A stretch of 64,000 bases of DNA from Prochlorococcus marinus str. MIT 9215 (GTDB lineage Bacteria; Cyanobacteriota; Cyanobacteriia; PCC-6307; Cyanobiaceae), in assembly GCF_000018065.1 (NCBI RefSeq), contig NC_009840.1, positions 1,116,001 through 1,180,000 of the forward strand, given 5' to 3'. Below are positions 8,377 through 15,182 of the stretch, one piece after another (the first letter of the stretch is position 1; every line of letters starts with the position of its first letter). The position numbers were made by a program, and so were the translations under genes. Below the pieces are notes generated by a model that saw only the letters and a list, made by a program, of their open reading frames with translations, had not been told where the DNA came from and did not search any database.

Positions 8377-8592
8377 TTATGTAATCTTAAAGGATTGAAA
8401 AACATATAATAAACCTCCTATTAGGATCACTATGGCAGCTCCATAAAAAAGAAAAGGTATTATTGGATATTTATATAGTATGGACCTAACTTTTTGCTGT
8501 ATGACTTTTTTATCAAGTTGAGGCAACTTTATATCTTCAGTTTGTTCTCTTGGAGGAATTCCTAAATTTTTTCTTCTCTTTGCTTCTCCCAT
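8377..8592 (-). CDS. DUF2839-family small membrane protein (second copy)
   Basis: A 71-residue product if started at the ATG at 8592, which gives the family N-terminus MGEAKRRKNLGIPPREQ. A longer frame to 8619 adds nine residues that other members lack. One membrane helix lies near the C-terminus (about residues 45-66). It is paralogous to 5983-6183. Its start lies nine bases within the longer frame's overlap with the next upstream gene, consistent with an operon of 9097-8377. Confidence 0.85.
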   Translation of the reverse strand: MGEAKRRKNLGIPPREQTEDIKLPQLDKKVIQQKVRSILYKYPIIPFLFYGAAIVILIGGLLYVFQSFKIT

Positions 8593-8600
8593 AATTAATT

Positions 8601-8825
8601 CTAAGGTATACCCATGCATTTTAAATAATTATTATCAGCTAAATCTAGAATTAGGACCCATTCTTCACGAGGTGTTTCTAAAGGGATTTTAAAATCTTTC
8701 TCAAATTTACGAATACATCTTTTTTCTATATTTTCTGGGGAATTATAATATCGTAAAAAAGTTACGCCTAAATAAGATAATGTTGAAAAAATTATAATTA
8801 TCTTAACAATCCCAAAACGATTCAT
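8601..8825 (-). CDS. Membrane-anchored hypothetical protein
   Basis: A 74-residue product, MNRFGIVKIIIIFSTLSYLG..., with one N-terminal helix and a charged C-terminal domain (CIRKFEKDFKIPLETPREEW). The start at 8825 overlaps the stop of the upstream DUF3764 gene as ATGA, the usual sign of translational coupling, and is preferred over a start six bases upstream. The function is unknown. Confidence 0.6.
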   Translation of the reverse strand: MNRFGIVKIIIIFSTLSYLGVTFLRYYNSPENIEKRCIRKFEKDFKIPLETPREEWVLILDLADNNYLKCMGIP

Positions 8826-9097
8826 ATCCAAGATGATTCTTCCATATATGAGAAATTGACTTTGTGAATTTTAATCCATTTACTATTTGCTTTAACAAAC
8901 TTTTGAATATTTGCCTCTGTAGCCTGATTTATACAAATAAACTTTTTAGGATCATCTTTACTTAATCCTCTAAAAAGTGTCTTAATATCAAATTCAGAAT
9001 GTCTTAGATCTGATTCTTTACTATCAAAAATTTTTATCCATTCTTCAAATTTAGTCTCAATATTAAAAGAAATTAGGGTTGTTATTTTCCTTGTCAA
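8822..9097 (-). CDS. DUF3764-family protein
   Basis: A 91-residue soluble protein matching the cyanobacterial DUF3764 pattern: FEEWIKIFDSKESDLRHSEF, then LFRGLSKDDPKKFICINQA. The start is a TTG at 9097 giving MTRKITTL; no ATG is available upstream. It is the first gene of a compact minus-strand group (9097 to 8377) with an ATGA overlap to the next gene. The biochemical role is unknown. Confidence 0.72.
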   Translation of the reverse strand: MTRKITTLISFNIETKFEEWIKIFDSKESDLRHSEFDIKTLFRGLSKDDPKKFICINQATEANIQKFVKANSKWIKIHKVNFSYMEESSWI

Positions 9098-9292
9098 AAA
9101 GAATAAGTAATTTTTTTTATTTTAAAAGTTATGTCAAATATTCTCAATTATAAAGACCATCTAATTTTGAAAAAAAAAATATAAGATAAAAAATTTCATC
9201 TTAATCTTTTAAGTAAGTTTCAATAAAAATTTAAAAGAAATAGGAATATAATTTTTGTTTCCTAAAAATTAGATAATAGAATTTAAAAATAC

Positions 9293-9706
9293 TTAATTAA
9301 AAGGTGTAGTGTTATTCGTAGGAGCTATTAACAATATTTCAAAAACTATCCCAGTTAGGGCAATTGGTAAAACCCAAATACCTATAAATCTATGATCAAA
9401 AAATCTCAAATGATCTTTACCCTTGAAAACACTTCTCAAAGCAGTAAATAGTGTTTCAGGTTGCTTATATGAAGGACCATTTACAGAGGGAGAATATGGT
9501 TTAACAAACGCGGATGAGGAAGAAAACTTTGCAAACTTTCTAATGAAATAAATTGGCAAAACCCATATAGCAACAAATCTTCCTCCTAACCATTGCCTTG
9601 CATTAGGAAGAGCATACTCTTTGATAGATTTATTCTCTGGCATCCCAGATTCTAAATCTCTATAAATATTTTCTAATGTATCTTTTTTATTTAATTCATT
9701 AATCAT
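9293..9706 (-). CDS. Membrane protein with an internally repeated RF(V/I)xIWVLPI motif
   Basis: A 137-residue protein with two hydrophobic segments sharing a motif: GGRFVAIWVLPIYFI near residues 41-55 and DHRFIGIWVLPIALTGI near residues 103-119. They are separated by a polar linker rich in Ser, Pro and Lys. The repeat implies internal duplication of a one-helix unit. The R-x-x-A/G-I-x-x-L-P pattern is faintly like the helix start of cytochrome b559 subunits, but with Trp where they have His; this resemblance is speculative. It lies in the cluster of tiny membrane proteins at 9.3-11.5 kb. Confidence 0.6.
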   Translation of the reverse strand: MINELNKKDTLENIYRDLESGMPENKSIKEYALPNARQWLGGRFVAIWVLPIYFIRKFAKFSSSSAFVKPYSPSVNGPSYKQPETLFTALRSVFKGKDHLRFFDHRFIGIWVLPIALTGIVFEILLIAPTNNTTPFN

Positions 9707-9819
9707 TAAATTAAGCCGTTAATGAAGTAAATTCTAATATAATAAATCGTCTAAAAGTTAAATATTTAATAAAAATATTCCTAACTACTAAAATAACTAA
9801 AACGTAGTTAAGAATATTT

Positions 9820-10117
9820 TCGTTGGCTAGGTTCATAAAGACGGGTTGTAAACCGTTGCAGATGCGCCAAATATCTACATATTCTTTATAAATAAAAAAC
9901 TATTTTTTTAAAAGTAAATAATATACAAATGCATAGATATTTTTTAATTGAAAAAGTTTGTTTTTGATACTGAATTATAACTTTATATTAAATTTTTTCT
10001 AAATAATATTTAAACCTCATTTTCTAAGATTGCAAAAAGAAAATGAGGTTAAAGGGAGGTTCTCATTACAAACCGTACTTATCAAAGCTAGCGGCTAGTA
10101 GATTGCCCTAATATCTA
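9820..10117. repeat. Two similar GC-richer blocks ending in ATATCTAC
   Basis: Block 1 (about 9820-9877) and block 2 (about 10054-10117) each carry an AGGTTC-like start, an AAACCGT core and an AGAT(T)GC(G/C)C-(T)AAATATCTAC-like end. Block 1 folds as ACGGGTT-GTA-AACCGT with a bulge. Neither encodes a protein. They could be diverged copies of a small RNA or regulatory element. Confidence 0.35.
10013..10050 (-). terminator. Perfect 13-bp inverted repeat, probable terminator
   Basis: AACCTCATTTTCT and its exact reverse complement flank a 12-base loop. Read on the minus strand it is followed by a T-rich tail, so it most likely ends the minus-strand transcript of the small membrane-protein genes from 10831 down to 10202. 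Confidence 0.5.
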
Positions 10118-10201
10118 CTTTTCTATTTATATAATGATTTTCTTAATTTAGAAAGATCAATTTTATACAAATATGTGTTTAATATTTTATGTGATTATTA
10201 T

Positions 10202-10300
10202 TTAGGAAAAGCTTATTAGCGCACTTACTATTTTTATTGAAAGAAGAAAAAAAGCATAAAGAGAAACTGCAAAAAATAAATACTGTTCTATGGGAATCAT
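10202..10300 (-). CDS. 32-residue membrane microprotein
   Basis: MIPIEQYLFFAVSLYAFFLL followed by a short hydrophobic tail; essentially one transmembrane helix. The first 20 residues recall the N-terminus of NuoK/NdhE (MIPLxHxLxLAAxLFxxGL), but such a short hydrophobic match can arise by chance. It is 35 bases downstream of the PsbY-like gene on the same strand, then a strong hairpin follows. Confidence 0.5.
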   Translation of the reverse strand: MIPIEQYLFFAVSLYAFFLLSIKIVSALISFS

Positions 10301-10335
10301 AATAATTTAATGAATAAAAGATACATTAATTCAAT

Positions 10336-10521
10336 TTAATTTTTTGTTAAAAAGATATTTTCCAAATTATAACTTTGTTCTATTGATTCATTTTTTAAAC
10401 TCATTTTTTTTGGCAAATTATCATCAGTCAAGTTAAATGCACCCCATTTTCTCAACCAATATAAGGTATAGAAAAAAGCAATTATGAAGGGTGCGCCTAC
10501 AATTAAATATCTTATATCCAT
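10336..10521 (-). CDS. PsbY-like small membrane protein, tandem paralogue
   Basis: A 61-residue product from the ATG at 10521: MDIRYLIVGAPFIIAFFYTL, then WLRKWGAFNLTDDNLPKK and a polar tail. The N-terminal half aligns by eye with the upstream gene's [11 protein letters not shown]...[12 protein letters not shown]...LPKK, so the two are tandem duplicates. MDxR-hydrophobic-P is also the opening pattern of PsbY. Unlike its neighbour it lacks the PsbF-like C-terminus. The upstream gene ends 13 bases before this start. Confidence 0.6.
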   Translation of the reverse strand: MDIRYLIVGAPFIIAFFYTLYWLRKWGAFNLTDDNLPKKMSLKNESIEQSYNLENIFLTKN

Positions 10522-10534
10522 CAAAATACCTAAA

Positions 10535-10831
10535 TTAATAAGATTTAAACTGCATTGCCAAAATAGCACCTAAAAAGAAAACCGTAGGAATTCCTAAAGC
10601 GTTTACAGCTGCAGTTCTGACAGTAAATACAGGATAACCTTCTGGGGGTCTTCCAGTAGCAGGAACTAGTGCAGTATCATCCCATACTTGATAATTTTTA
10701 AAAGGTGCCACTCCCTTCTTGGGTAATCCTAGTGGAGTCAATCTAAATACATCCCATCTACCTAACCAAAAAACTGTAAAAATCCAAGAAAATACTATTG
10801 GTGTGATAACAAGTACTACTCTAAAATCCAT
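10535..10831 (-). CDS. Two-helix protein with cytochrome b559 beta (PsbF)-like C-terminus lacking the haem histidine
   Basis: A 98-residue protein. Residues 1-30 ([20 protein letters not shown]...) form a PsbY-like helix. Residues 65-98 read [20 protein letters not shown] then [13 protein letters not shown], matching PsbF (YPIFTVRWxAVHTLAVPxxFFxGAIAAMQF) almost throughout. The axial haem ligand His of PsbF (AVHT) is Asn here (AVNA), so it should not bind haem like true cytochrome b559. It is not psbF itself, which is about 45 residues and lies with psbE. It heads a minus-strand group of three small membrane proteins and is divergent from 11058. Confidence 0.8.
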   Translation of the reverse strand: MDFRVVLVITPIVFSWIFTVFWLGRWDVFRLTPLGLPKKGVAPFKNYQVWDDTALVPATGRPPEGYPVFTVRTAAVNALGIPTVFFLGAILAMQFKSY

Positions 10832-11057
10832 TTCTATAAAAGTAAAAATTAATTTGATAATTATTCTGCCCTTTTTAAATAAATAATTGATTAAATCATT
10901 AACTTATATTTATACAAAAACACTTAATAACATTATTTTTAATCATTAATCACAACTAATTATGATTAATTAATTTTCTTAATGTATATTTTTTTAAATG
11001 AAAATATTTGAATATTTACTTTGATGTAGATTAAATTTAATTATAAATTTTAAAAAT

Positions 11058-11423
11058 ATGGAAACTTTTAGATTTTTACTTTTTGGAATCGCAGGTGTAA
11101 GCGTTGTTTTTTGGGTTGCAGTTATAGCATTGTGGCATACTTATATGTTCCCAAAATTCTTTAATGAAGATAAAGGTTTAAATTCAGTTATCAATCAAGA
11201 AGTAAATGTCTCAACAGAACCCATTTTAGGGAGCTTAGTTAATAGTGAAAATTTTAAAAGTAGGGATAAGTACTCAATGAAAAATTTAGTTGTGGCCGAC
11301 TTTTCATCAAGTAATAATTTCACATTAAATAAACTCTACACAACGGTAATGATTGGGGTAACATTTGCAAGTTTTATATTTCTTACTTATGGTTTAAGTA
11401 GCTCTATTACGACTACTAGTTAG
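11058..11423 (+). CDS. Two-helix membrane protein of unknown family
   Basis: A 121-residue protein. An N-terminal helix (METFRFLLFGIAGVSVVFWV...) and a C-terminal helix (about residues 94-114, TTVMIGVTFASFIFLTYGL) flank a polar loop of about 55 residues rich in Asn, Ser and Lys. It is divergently transcribed from the PsbF-like gene across a 226-base AT-rich gap and is directly followed, with no gap, by a 27-residue helix protein. No family is recognised. Confidence 0.6.
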   Translation: METFRFLLFGIAGVSVVFWVAVIALWHTYMFPKFFNEDKGLNSVINQEVNVSTEPILGSLVNSENFKSRDKYSMKNLVVADFSSSNNFTLNKLYTTVMIGVTFASFIFLTYGLSSSITTTS

Positions 11424-11507
11424 ATGGAATCTATATATGTAATTGTTTTCTTAATTTGCTTCGTCTATTTAATTTTCGACTCATTAACAAATACAGGTAT
11501 CAAATAA
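11424..11507 (+). CDS. 27-residue membrane microprotein
   Basis: MESIYVIVFLICFVYLIFDS plus seven residues: a single transmembrane helix. Its ATG immediately follows the TAG of the preceding gene (TAGATG), so translational coupling is likely. The length and layout match low-molecular-weight photosystem or b6f subunits, but no known subunit fits. Confidence 0.5.
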   Translation: MESIYVIVFLICFVYLIFDSLTNTGIK

Positions 11508-11879
11508 GCTTTCTAATGCTTTTCGCCCTTTAATAAAATTTTTCTCCTTATATAAAAGAAAACTAATGTAGTTATTATCATCACCGGTGGGTGAAATGAA
11601 ATTGAATTCAGATATTCATAGTAACTAAAATTTTCCAACTACTTAAAAATAACTTTAAAAACTATATCCTTTTTTCAAATCTCTAATTGAAATAAATAAA
11701 CAATTTCATGTATAAAATGATTTCAAATTCCAACAAGATCAAAATTTTTTACTTAATTCAGATTCACAGATATAAATTCATCTATTTGTTTCTCTTAAAA
11801 TTTAGTCAATGTTTCATCCTAAATAAATATCTTTAAAAGTTGTTTTATAATTTATAAATATATTGTTCAAAGTTATCTA
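11508..11879. other. Intergenic region, nothing recognised
   Basis: A very AT-rich gap between two plus-strand small genes. No ORF above 20 codons with a start, no clear terminator and no RNA motif. Confidence 0.4.
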
Positions 11880-12077
11880 ATGATAAATTCTATTAATTTA
11901 AATCATTTGCCAATTCAGGATTTGGTTGTTTCAGGATTAATAATATTTGTTATATCGACAATTATCGCTAATATTTACAACCCATTATTAGGCATCCTTT
12001 ATGCATTTGGAAATATACTTACACTTACTTTTTTGAGTTGGTTGTACAAAGAAACTTGGAGCGATCCAAGTAAATAA
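11880..12077 (+). CDS. Small two-helix membrane protein
   Basis: A 65-residue product, MINSINLNHLPIQDLVVSGL, with two adjoining hydrophobic segments (about residues 15-34 and 36-56) and a short polar C-terminus, KETWSDPSK. No family is recognised. It stands alone on the plus strand. Confidence 0.5.
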   Translation: MINSINLNHLPIQDLVVSGLIIFVISTIIANIYNPLLGILYAFGNILTLTFLSWLYKETWSDPSK

Positions 12078-12104
12078 ATATAAATCAGACAAAAGATAAA
12101 AAAA

Positions 12105-12218
12105 CTACTTCTGTATTTTTAATTTTGAAGAATACTTTAAATTAACAATATAAGTTGCAATAAGAGAAAGTATCAAAAAAAATAATAAGCTTTCCAATGT
12201 AGATTGGGGCATAACCAT
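12105..12218 (-). CDS. 37-residue membrane microprotein
   Basis: MVMPQSTLESLLFFLILSLI followed by ATYIVNLKYSSKLKIQK: one helix and a basic tail. Translation could also start at the ATG two codons in. It is convergent with the 65-residue gene and lies downstream of the Nramp-like gene on the same strand. No family is recognised. Confidence 0.45.
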   Translation of the reverse strand: MVMPQSTLESLLFFLILSLIATYIVNLKYSSKLKIQK

Positions 12219-12356
12219 GAGAAGTAACAAAATAGTATATCTTTAGAGAAACGAATTCTGAAAAAAAATCAACCCTTTGATTATTTTTATTCTCAAACTT
12301 ATAAATTTAATTAACTTTAAATAATCTCTTAGAATAAAATATTTAGTTATTGACGA

Positions 12357-13661
12357 TTAACCTATTCCTAACCCAAAAAATGAATTTGCAATAAACAATA
12401 AGCTAAATAAAGTTAAGAAAATTAATCCTATCCAACACATTGTTTTTAGAAAAGATCCATATCTATTTTTAATTGGAACTAATTTGCTATTTATGGTATC
12501 CATTGCCATCCATGCAAATAAAGGGGCGGTAAGGAAACTTCCAGTCATTGCCGCGAATACAAAATCTTTTACACCTACACCTCCAGACCTTGCGATTAGC
12601 AAAGCTATTAAAGATGCAAAGATATGTGCAATCATCCAAATTTGAAATCTATTTCTTTCAGCCTTCGAATCCATATGACCAAAATCAGTACCCCTCAATA
12701 AACCTTGAATAGCAGAAATACTTCTTGGATATGCATCTATACAAGTAATTGTAGTACTGAACATTGCGGCAAATGCTGCAGGAATAATTATCCATTTGGA
12801 CCATTCACCAATAGATTTTGTATAAAGTAGTATTAACTTCTGAGCAAAAGATACTCCACTCCCAGTAAGCATTCCATCGCCAGTGCCATACATAGTTATT
12901 GCTCCAAGAGTAAGGAAGAAAATAGCTGTAGCAACAGTTATTGCGTAACCCAGATTAAAATCAAATTCTGCTTCACTGATATTTGGTGTATAGTTTGAAT
13001 CTTTTGCTCGAGAAAACATCCATAAAGAAGGCCATACACATAACTCTACTGGGCAAGGCATCCATCCCATTAAAGGGATCAAAAAAGCTAAATTTGTTAA
13101 CTTCCATGGGCTAATTTCTGGTTCAAAAAAACTGATATTTAGAGACTCATTGATTGAACCTTTAAATAAAAGCGATAAAACTGCAAATAATGTTAAAAAA
13201 GTTAGCAGAGCTACCAAAAATTTTGAAATTCGATCAAGGGCTTTGTATTTACCAAGAATCAATATCATTCCAGAAAAGATAAGGATTCCTATAGATAAAT
13301 CCATCGCTGGGAAAGCTTTAAAAAATGGAATATTAGTTAATAGAACACCAGAAACAAAACTTACAGCCGCTATTGTAAAAGTACCTGTGATTAGACTAAC
13401 TATTAGAAATAAAGGAAGATAATAAGGATTCCTCTCTTTGAAACCTTCTAATAATGATTTACCGGTAGATGCTGTAAATCTAGTCCCGACCAATAAAAAT
13501 GGATATTTTAAAAGATTAGTAAGGAGGATTAGGCCTAATAATGAAAATCCAAACCTCGCACCAGCCGTAGTTGATGACAGCAAATGAGAGCCTCCAATAG
13601 CCGCTCCAGCCAACAAAATCCCTGGACCTAAACTTTTTTTAATTCCTTTTGTTAAATTCAT
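12357..13661 (-). CDS. Divergent Nramp-family transporter
   Basis: A 434-residue inner-membrane protein with about 11 helices and the Nramp opening LGPGILLAGAAIGGSHLLSS. In classical Mn/Fe Nramps helix 1 has DPGN and helix 6 has an MPH motif for metal binding. Here the corresponding stretches read GAAIGGSH and, around residue 195-205, LMGWMPCPVEL. The fold is conserved but the substrate site differs, so the transported ion cannot be assumed to be Mn2+ or Fe2+. It is monocistronic. Length is normal for the family. Confidence 0.78.
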   Translation of the reverse strand: MNLTKGIKKSLGPGILLAGAAIGGSHLLSSTTAGARFGFSLLGLILLTNLLKYPFLLVGTRFTASTGKSLLEGFKERNPYYLPLFLIVSLITGTFTIAAVSFVSGVLLTNIPFFKAFPAMDLSIGILIFSGMILILGKYKALDRISKFLVALLTFLTLFAVLSLLFKGSINESLNISFFEPEISPWKLTNLAFLIPLMGWMPCPVELCVWPSLWMFSRAKDSNYTPNISEAEFDFNLGYAITVATAIFFLTLGAITMYGTGDGMLTGSGVSFAQKLILLYTKSIGEWSKWIIIPAAFAAMFSTTITCIDAYPRSISAIQGLLRGTDFGHMDSKAERNRFQIWMIAHIFASLIALLIARSGGVGVKDFVFAAMTGSFLTAPLFAWMAMDTINSKLVPIKNRYGSFLKTMCWIGLIFLTLFSLLFIANSFFGLGIG

Positions 13662-13818
13662 GTTTTTTAATCAAATAATTTAATTTAATTTTTGATCCCA
13701 TCAAATTTATTTTTTAATACACTTTTTTAAATGCAATATCCGATAATGAGTGAAAAATAAAAAGTATAATAAGAAATCTTTTTTTAACTTCATAAGATAT
13801 TTTTTTAATATCCTTTTA

Positions 13819-13935
13819 TCAGATATTTATTTTGTATTCAACCTCTTTTTTCCATAAAATTCTTAAAAACCTATCTAAAATATCCAAATCCTTTTTATCA
13901 ACCTTTTTTAGTATCTTATCGTTTTGTTTTTGCAT
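13819..13935 (-). CDS. 38-residue basic hypothetical protein
   Basis: MQKQNDKILKKVDKKDLDIL, then DRFLRILWKKEVEYKINI: an amphipathic basic helix, possibly nucleic-acid or membrane-surface binding. It is short and Lys-rich in AT-rich DNA, so chance coding cannot be excluded. Confidence 0.35.
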   Translation of the reverse strand: MQKQNDKILKKVDKKDLDILDRFLRILWKKEVEYKINI

Positions 13936-14026
13936 AAATTATTACTCAATTATTTCAACTTTAAACTGAGCTGAAAAAAACACAATAAGCAAATCTTCTT
14001 AAAATTTATTGTTGTTTAATTTATCT

Positions 14027-14383
14027 TTAAGTTGATATGTATTTTTCTGCCCTTCTTAAGGCTTTTATTGCTCCTCTATAATCAAGATTTTTTAATTTTT
14101 CCTCACTTTTAAGTTCCAACAATTTTACTATTTCATTTATCTTAATTTCATCAATTTTCAGTTTATGATCGAATATGAGATCGAATTTCGAGGAATACAA
14201 ACTAGATAATTCTTTTTTATATTTATCAATAATTTTTTCATTACAAGATTTAGATTTCAATATTTTATTAGCATTCATTTTGTCCTCTAAAGCGCCTTTG
14301 TAATTTCCTAGCTTAAATTTCTTTTCACTTGCTCGGGTTAATTTAATAATATTTTCCAGCATCAATTCATCAGAATCTTCCAT
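14027..14383 (-). CDS. TPR-like helical protein
   Basis: A 118-residue, soluble, all-helical protein. Two segments look like degenerate tetratricopeptide units: KFKLGNYKGALEDKMNANKI near residues 22-41 and KLKNLDYRGAIKALRRAEKY near residues 96-115, both with the G/A-L pattern of TPR helix A. It is probably a small protein-interaction module. Family not recognised. Confidence 0.5.
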   Translation of the reverse strand: MEDSDELMLENIIKLTRASEKKFKLGNYKGALEDKMNANKILKSKSCNEKIIDKYKKELSSLYSSKFDLIFDHKLKIDEIKINEIVKLLELKSEEKLKNLDYRGAIKALRRAEKYIST

Positions 14384-14462
14384 TTTTTTTTAGCTCTAAA
14401 TTAATCCTATCAGCATACATAAAAAACAACTTATTTTTTTAAACACTCAAATAATTGAATAA

Positions 14463-14762
14463 TTATCCAATAACAAGTCCTTTTTCAAGAAGTAATTCGA
14501 AAACCTCTACACTTTTTGTTTTTCCTAATTTGGGAGGCTTATGTAAATCTAATATTTCAGCGAGGCACATAATCCAAGAAGTATCTTTTTTTAAATTAAG
14601 TCTTTCACATATATGGGAGGGGGCTGATTCAAAACAACCAAATTCTGTTGATATATTAATGTTCATGATTTGAGTTTCAAGTTCTAGACTTAAGAGTTCT
14701 ATTTCTGGCTCAGATAGGACTGTCCCAAAAGAATATGATTCAATTAAAAGTTGATAATTCAT
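14463..14762 (-). CDS. Conserved-looking hypothetical protein, 99 residues
   Basis: A soluble protein with balanced composition, MNYQLLIESYSFGTVLSEPE..., three Cys, and an ordered C-terminal half (CLAEILDLHKPPKLGKTKSV). Better amino-acid complexity than most small ORFs nearby supports it as a genuine gene. No function is recognised. Confidence 0.55.
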   Translation of the reverse strand: MNYQLLIESYSFGTVLSEPEIELLSLELETQIMNINISTEFGCFESAPSHICERLNLKKDTSWIMCLAEILDLHKPPKLGKTKSVEVFELLLEKGLVIG

Positions 14763-14777
14763 AAAAGATTTATTTTT

Positions 14778-14955
14778 TCAAGAACTCCCGTGAATTATTT
14801 TTGTACCTTCATAAATATGACCTGAAGCTTCAACAATATGTTTAGTTTCATGATTCATAAAAATATCGTATAGAACATTTTCTGATCCTTGAAAAATAAC
14901 AGTTGGTCTTTGAAAATCATTTAATGATTTACCAATATTAAGATGTTTTTACTCT
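14778..14955 (-). pseudogene. Remnant of a small hypothetical gene
   Basis: An open frame without a usable start reads KHLNIGKSLNDFQRPTVIFQ, then GSENVLYDIFMNHETKHIVE and ASGHIYEGTKIIHGSS. The composition is protein-like, but an in-frame stop lies just upstream and the only ATG is internal (14858, giving 26 residues). It is most likely a truncated gene. The family is not recognised. Confidence 0.4.
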
Positions 14956-15182
14956 CATTTCCATAAGGACCTATTGTTGTTATTTAGCATTCATATGTGA
15001 TTCATACTCCTAGAAGGCATTACTTATTTGAAAATCTAGAATAGTAATAAAAATAATAAAATTTTTATGATTCTAAATCTTTTTTAAGAAAATTAAACTA
15101 AAAAAATTAGTTTTTATTAAGCAAAGTATTAACTAATTTTTATTTATGAGTTATAAATCAACTATAAAAAACGATTTTAATT

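Larger units (their letters stand above)
9707..10201. other. Intergenic region with similar RNA-like blocks and a hairpin
   Basis: No protein gene. It holds two GC-richer, mutually similar blocks (about 9820-9877 and 10054-10117) and a perfect 13-bp hairpin between them; both are listed separately. Confidence 0.45.

Noticed and set aside
13150-13422. 90-codon plus-strand frame within the Nramp-like gene
   Set aside because: It is the antisense shadow of a well-supported transporter gene.
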